Positions 32,391 through 35,835 of a stretch of 35,835 nucleotides of DNA are shown piece after piece. The notes beneath the pieces are model-generated. The model saw only the letters and a list, made by a program, of their open reading frames with translations. It was not told the origin of the DNA and did not search any database. Every line of letters begins with the position of its first letter. Within the stretch, counting starts at the first letter, position 1. This stretch comes from Bacillota bacterium (GTDB taxonomy: Bacteria; Chloroflexota; Dormibacteria; Dormibacterales; Dormibacteraceae): positions 1 to 35,835 of the forward strand of contig JAJPKS010000192.1 of assembly GCA_021323605.1 (NCBI GenBank), written 5' to 3'. The position numbers were made by a program, and so were the translations under genes.

Positions 32391-33266
32391 ATGCCGACGT
32401 CCAGGGACTACTACGCGCTCCTCGGCCTCTCGCGCACCGCCACCCGAGACGAGGTCAACCGTGCCTTCCGACGGCTCGCGCGGCGCTACCACCCCGACCT
32501 CAACCCCGGTAACCGGGAGGCGGAACGACGCTTCAAGGAGATCTCGGAGGCCTACGACGTGCTCTCCGATCCGGAGAAGCGCACGCTCTACGACCGCTTC
32601 GGCGACGCCTGGAAGGGCGTCGTCGCCGGAGTCGACCCGGGTGTGTGGGGTGCGCGCGCCCCCTCCGGCGCCGGTGGTCGCCGCGCGGGGAGCCGGGTCG
32701 GGTCCGAGCGCGGCTTCCCGGGCTTCGGTGGCCGTCCCCGGGGCGGTTTCTCGGACCTGCTCGGGTCCCTCTTCGGATTCGGGGGGCGGCCGGGCGCGGT
32801 CCCCGCCCCGGACGCGGAGCGGGAGGTGGAGGTGAGCCTGGGCGAGGCCTACGTCGGGACCACGCGGCAGGTCGAACTCCCCGACGGCCGCCGCCTCGAG
32901 CTGCGGGTTCCGGCCGGCGTCCACGACGGCGTCGTGCTCCGCGCCCCCGGTCTCCGGGCGCGGGTACGCGTCCGCGAGGACCCCACCTTCCACCGTCATG
33001 GCAAGGACCTGGTGGTCGAGGTCGAGGTGCCGCTGCGATGCGCGTTGCTGGGCGGGAAGGTCGAGGTGCCGACGCCCGGAGGGACGCGGGTCGAGCTGCG
33101 GGTCCCCCCGGAGACCCAGAACGGGACCCGTCTGCGCCTGCGAGGGCTGGGCATGCCCGATCCACGCGGCGGCGGCCCGGGCGACCTGTACGCGAAGGTC
33201 CGGGTGCGCCTGCCGCTGCCCCTGGACGAGCGGACACGGCGCTGGGCGGAGGGACTGCCCGCCTGA
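32391..33266 (+). CDS. DnaJ/CbpA-type co-chaperone without zinc finger
   Basis: 291 residues. J domain about 3-70 with the essential HPD in [12 protein letters not shown] Gly/Arg/Phe-rich linker (about 85-140, [20 protein letters not shown]) follows, then two beta-sandwich substrate-binding domains ([40 protein letters not shown]). There are no CxxCxGxG zinc repeats, as in CbpA. It stimulates DnaK ATPase and presents substrates. Start ATG 32391 gives [13 protein letters not shown], typical of the family, and has TATGAA ending 7 nt upstream. ATG 32379 is a possible longer start. No dnaK or grpE is nearby. Confidence 0.88.
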   Translation: MPTSRDYYALLGLSRTATRDEVNRAFRRLARRYHPDLNPGNREAERRFKEISEAYDVLSDPEKRTLYDRFGDAWKGVVAGVDPGVWGARAPSGAGGRRAGSRVGSERGFPGFGGRPRGGFSDLLGSLFGFGGRPGAVPAPDAEREVEVSLGEAYVGTTRQVELPDGRRLELRVPAGVHDGVVLRAPGLRARVRVREDPTFHRHGKDLVVEVEVPLRCALLGGKVEVPTPGGTRVELRVPPETQNGTRLRLRGLGMPDPRGGGPGDLYAKVRVRLPLPLDERTRRWAEGLPA

Positions 33267-33349
33267 CCGGCGGTCCGGATCGGTCACCGTCCCGCGGCGG
33301 CCCGCGAGCCCCGGAGGAGCGGATGGTGCGCGACCTCCGCGCCGGGCTC

Positions 33350-33355
33350 TAAGCT
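33350..33355 (+). promoter_or_regulatory. Leaderless-type -10 box TAAGCT
   Basis: TAAGCT followed by 8 nt and GTG 33364. No ribosome site between. The same hexamer occurs at 19040 before hppA. Confidence 0.4.
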
Positions 33356-33363
33356 TCGCCCGG

Positions 33364-34944
33364 GTGGACATCCATCGACCGTCGCTGGCCTCGCTGCTCC
33401 GGGTCGCCTCCCTGGGACTCGATCCCCGCCGGCTGCTGCTGCCCCTGGTCTTCGTCGCCGGCACCTCGTCGCTCGGGATCGAGTTCGGCGCCTCGCGCCT
33501 GCTGGCCCCCTACTTCGGGGCCAGCCTTCCCGTCTGGGGCATCCTGATCGGCTTGATCCTGATCTACCTGAGCGTGGGCTACGTGCTCGGCGGCCGGCTG
33601 GCCGACCGCCGGCCGAGCGCCCCCTTGCTGTTCCAGCTCACCGCCTGGGCCGGCCTCTGGATCGGGCTTGTCCCGCTGGTCGCCTATCCCATCCTGCTCG
33701 CCTCCCAGCAGGGGTTTGCCGAGGTGTCGATCGGACTGGTGGCGGGGACCCTGCTGGCGGTGGTGCTGCTCTTCGCGGTCCCGGTCGTCCTGCTGGGCTG
33801 CGTGTCACCCTTCGCCATCCGCCTCCTGTTGCGTGACGTGGGCAGCGGCGGCAACACCGCCGGGGCCGTGTACGCCTTGAGCACGGTGGGCAGCATCATC
33901 GGCACCTTCCTGCCCGTCTTCTTCCTGATCCCGACCTTCGGCACCCGGGTCACGCTGTTGATCTTCAGCCTGGCCCTGCTCGTGATCTCCGTCGCCGGGC
34001 TCTGGCGCCACCGGCGCATCTACGCCCTCCTCCTCGTGGTCGTGCTCCTGGCCAGCTATTTCCTGCCCCACGGGATCAAGCCGCCCGAGGCGGGCCGCCT
34101 GGTGTTCGAGCGTGACTCGGCCTACAACTACATCCAGGTGGTCCAGGTCGGCAGCCGCACCGAGCTGCTGCTCAACGAGGGGCAGGCGATCCACTCCATC
34201 TACGACCCCACCACGCTCCTCACCGGGGGCCCGTGGGACTACTTCGTGATCGCCGATGACTTCCGCCCGGCGCAGCCCACCGAGCCGGTCCCGCACCGGG
34301 TCGCGATCCTCGGCCTGGCCGGGGGCACGGCGGCTCGCCAGTACACCGCCGCCTACGGAACCTCGGTGCAGATCACCGGAGTCGAGATCGATCCCACCCT
34401 GGTGCAGGTGGCGCACCGCTACTTCCACCTCGACGAGCCCAACGTGCACCCGGTGGTGGCCGACGCCCGCTACTGGCTGGCCACCGACCGCGGCCGCTAC
34501 GACGTCATCTGCATGGACGCCTACCAGCAGCCCTACATCCCCTGGTACCTGACCACGAAGCAGTTCTTCTCGCTCGCCCGTCAGCACCTGAACCCGGGCG
34601 GGGTGGCCGTGGTCAACGCCGGGCGGACGGCCACCGACTACCGCCTGGTGGCGGCGCTGGCCAGCACCATGGCCTCGGTGTTCACCGACGTCTACCTGGT
34701 CGACGTGCCCGACTTCGACAACACGATGATCTACGGGACCACCCGGCCCACCACCCTGGCCGACATCCAGCACAACCTGGGCCTGGCCAGGCAGCCGTTC
34801 GTCCAGCAGGTGGCGCAGAGCGCCCTGGACGAGGGCGAACTGCGCCCCTCGACCTACCACGGGCTGGTCTACACCGACGACCTGGACCAGGTCGAGCAGC
34901 TGATCGACCAGATCATCTTCGGCTACGCGACCGGTCGGCGGTAG
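33364..34944 (+). CDS. Membrane-fused spermidine-synthase-like protein
   Basis: 526 residues. Six or seven transmembrane helices (about 20-230) include LGGRLADRR and GAVYALSTVGSIIGTFLPVF, motifs of the MFS-fused spermidine synthase family. The C-terminal Rossmann domain reads AILGLAGGTAARQY, GVEIDPTLVQVAHRYF, VVADARYWLA and DVICMDAYQQPYIPWYL. The aminopropyltransferase GGGDG loop is GLAGGTAA, lacking the usual Asp, so true spermidine synthesis is doubtful; a methyltransferase-like activity on another substrate is possible. GTG 33364 follows a TAAGCT box by 8 nt. A long hairpin follows the stop. Confidence 0.82.
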   Translation: MDIHRPSLASLLRVASLGLDPRRLLLPLVFVAGTSSLGIEFGASRLLAPYFGASLPVWGILIGLILIYLSVGYVLGGRLADRRPSAPLLFQLTAWAGLWIGLVPLVAYPILLASQQGFAEVSIGLVAGTLLAVVLLFAVPVVLLGCVSPFAIRLLLRDVGSGGNTAGAVYALSTVGSIIGTFLPVFFLIPTFGTRVTLLIFSLALLVISVAGLWRHRRIYALLLVVVLLASYFLPHGIKPPEAGRLVFERDSAYNYIQVVQVGSRTELLLNEGQAIHSIYDPTTLLTGGPWDYFVIADDFRPAQPTEPVPHRVAILGLAGGTAARQYTAAYGTSVQITGVEIDPTLVQVAHRYFHLDEPNVHPVVADARYWLATDRGRYDVICMDAYQQPYIPWYLTTKQFFSLARQHLNPGGVAVVNAGRTATDYRLVAALASTMASVFTDVYLVDVPDFDNTMIYGTTRPTTLADIQHNLGLARQPFVQQVAQSALDEGELRPSTYHGLVYTDDLDQVEQLIDQIIFGYATGRR

Positions 34945-34993
34945 GTCGCCGGGCGGCGATGCCGGCCGGTCCCGGCCCGGGGTCCCCGGCGAC
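34945..34993. terminator. Long-range hairpin after the synthase-like gene
   Basis: GTCGCCGGG (34945-34953) pairs perfectly with CCCGGCGAC (34985-34993); the 31-nt interior is GC-rich and can fold. The remaining sequence to 35128 contains no gene that I can support. Confidence 0.45.
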
Positions 34994-35128
34994 CGCGTCC
35001 TTCGGCGCTCGCGGCCATCGCCGCCGGCGGGGTGCCCACGGCCGAGTCACCCGGAACGGCCCTCCTCCCGGGCGGTCCGGGGGACGAAACCGGGAGCTGG
35101 GGCCGCGGTGCGGCCGGGCGTGACCGGG

Positions 35129-35560
35129 TCAGCCCGGCAGGGCCTCCTGCTCGGCCTGGCCGAGGCACAGCAGCCGCACCCGGCCCTGGGCCACCAGGCG
35201 GCCCTGCTCGTCCCGGATCCAGGCCTCCCAGACCTGTGTCCTCCGTCCCCGGTGGACGGGCCGGGCGACGCCGGTCAGCCGGCCCCGCCGCACCGCGCGC
35301 AGGAACGAGGTGCAGTTTTCGAGACCCACCACCCGCTGGCCCCGGGGCATGGCCACCAGGGCGGCGCCGACCGAGGCCAGCGTCTCCACCACCCCGCAGT
35401 GCACCCCGCCGTGAACGATGCCGAACGACTGGTGATGCTTCTCCCCCACCTCCCAGGCGCAGGTGACCTCGTCCGGGGTTGCGCTCAGGATGGTGATGCC
35501 CATCTCCTTCACCCAGCCGGAGGGCTGGCCGTTCATGTGCGCTATCAGGTCCTCGATCAT
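35129..35560 (-). CDS. PaaI-type hot-dog thioesterase
   Basis: 143 residues. Single hot-dog domain. The central helix motif HGGVHCGVVETLASVGAAL is the PaaI/YbdB signature (HGG...E/D...), preceded by EKHHQSFGIV. VGLENCTSFLRAVRRGRLT and RRTQVWEAWIRDEQGRLVAQG complete the beta sheet. It hydrolyses acyl-CoA thioesters, often hydroxyphenylacetyl- or hydroxybenzoyl-type; the substrate is not determinable. Start ATG 35560 is preferred because it precedes the first helix (MIEDLIAHMNG) directly; an in-frame GTG at 35590 would add ten residues. Two short blocks upstream is a perfect hairpin, so it may have a regulated leader. Confidence 0.85.
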   Translation of the reverse strand: MIEDLIAHMNGQPSGWVKEMGITILSATPDEVTCAWEVGEKHHQSFGIVHGGVHCGVVETLASVGAALVAMPRGQRVVGLENCTSFLRAVRRGRLTGVARPVHRGRRTQVWEAWIRDEQGRLVAQGRVRLLCLGQAEQEALPG

Positions 35561-35607
35561 GCCGGGTTCCAGCGTAGCCGGCCCGGCCACCGAGGCCCTC
35601 GAGAGGA

Positions 35608-35639
35608 CAGGGCCCGATCACCCCACGGACCGGGCCCTG
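35608..35639. terminator. Perfect 9-bp hairpin upstream of the thioesterase gene
   Basis: CAGGGCCCG (35608-35616) and CGGGCCCTG (35631-35639) form a perfect 9-bp stem with a 14-nt loop. On the minus strand it is followed by TCCTCTCG rather than a clear U-tract. It could end a gene entering from the right edge or act as an attenuator. Confidence 0.5.
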
Positions 35640-35719
35640 CTTCCGCCGTAGCGGCGACAATCTGCTCGCGGAACCCCCCACCTCCGACTCCAGGAGCCGG
35701 GAAGGGATTTCGGCAGCGT

Positions 35720-35835
35720 CTAGAGGGGACCCTCCGACACTCCCGGCGGGCAAACGAGGCGGTTGGCTCCACGACTAGCGTGTTCCAAGTCCGGCCTCAC
35801 CTCCTTTGCCTCGAGGGCGGTGGACTTCGCTACGA
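35720..35835 (-). CDS. C-terminal end of a right-edge gene, or a short leader peptide
   Basis: The minus-strand frame is open from the right edge to TAG at 35720, 37 codons, ending NRLVCPPGVSEGPL. Two readings are possible. It may be the C terminus of a gene beyond the edge. Alternatively it may be a 22-codon peptide starting at TTG 35788, because AAAGGAGGTGA (35807-35797), a perfect match to the 16S anti-Shine-Dalgarno, lies 11 nt before it. Codon third positions are less GC-rich than in the neighbouring genes. The stretch 35640-35719 shows no gene. Confidence 0.3.
   Translation of the reverse strand, partial: VAKSTALEAKEVRPDLEHASRGANRLVCPPGVSEGPL

Noticed and set aside
35690-35720. CCGGGAAGGGATTTCGGCAGCG as an SRP RNA apical loop
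   Set aside because: Resembles the GGAAGG...AGCAG pattern only partly; the GTCAGG half and the pairing helix are missing.
35797-35807. TCACCTCCTTT as the 3' end of a 16S rRNA gene
   Set aside because: The preceding bases do not match the conserved 16S 3' terminal helix; the minus-strand reading as a Shine-Dalgarno is simpler.

Overview
The window is very GC-rich throughout. Gene content and expression signals suggest a high-GC, Actinomycetota-like bacterium: paired DUF6230/DUF6114 proteins, a MoxR-DUF58-TgpA operon, split MaoC-type dehydratases, a PduO-type adenosyltransferase, and many genes whose only upstream signal is a TAnnnT-type -10 box 6 to 8 nt before the start codon, as expected for leaderless transcripts. 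A deep-branching actinobacterium or a member of Chloroflexota/Dormibacterota are the candidates; the sequence alone does not decide. I saw no rRNA, tRNA, insertion sequence, integrase, phage gene or CRISPR array.

Layout. 1-296: start of a secreted Pro/Ser-rich protein leaving the left edge (minus strand). 297-734: divergent control region with two operator-like palindromes of the same GGTAC-N6-GTACC design. 735-2538: a compact cassette of a membrane-anchored or exported DUF6230 protein, a four-helix DUF6114 membrane protein and a type I signal peptidase. 2588-8550: small unknown protein, S11 D,D-carboxypeptidase, HAD phosphatase, TenA-like protein, cobalamin adenosyltransferase, alpha/beta hydrolase and RadC. 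8731-13273: MoxR AAA+ ATPase, DUF58 protein and transglutaminase-like membrane protein. 13287-16063: small protein, two single-domain MaoC dehydratases, an SDR with an unusual insertion, and a crotonase, which together look like acyl-thioester reduction or degradation. 16114-18957: AAA-DUF234 ATPase with a nuclease-like C terminus, an apparent sialidase-like gene remnant, and a short CinA-type protein. 19240-21743: K+-independent H+-pyrophosphatase and a coiled-coil protein.

21817-28764 is the most interesting metabolic block. A benzoate-CoA-ligase-like enzyme is followed by a 16-codon leader ORF that overlaps the next start. Then come isopropylmalate-dehydrogenase-like, aconitase-large-like, aconitase-small-like and isopropylmalate/homocitrate-synthase-like genes, and a lone TPP-dependent E1 alpha subunit that overlaps the synthase. 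The block ends at a strong bidirectional hairpin facing a convergent organic-acid/H+ symporter (MHS family) with its own operator-like inverted repeats. This is a complete 2-oxoacid chain-elongation set (condense, isomerise, oxidatively decarboxylate) tied to a possible exit as acyl-CoA. It could be ordinary leucine synthesis or a specialised elongation pathway.

30382-31604: DUF2089 regulator-like protein and a DUF4097-like adhesin-fold protein under a consensus promoter. 31681-34944: YfcE-type phosphodiesterase, zinc-finger-less DnaJ, and a membrane-fused spermidine-synthase-like protein. 35129-35560: PaaI-type thioesterase. The right edge carries a perfect hairpin and, on the minus strand, either the end of another gene or a short leader peptide.
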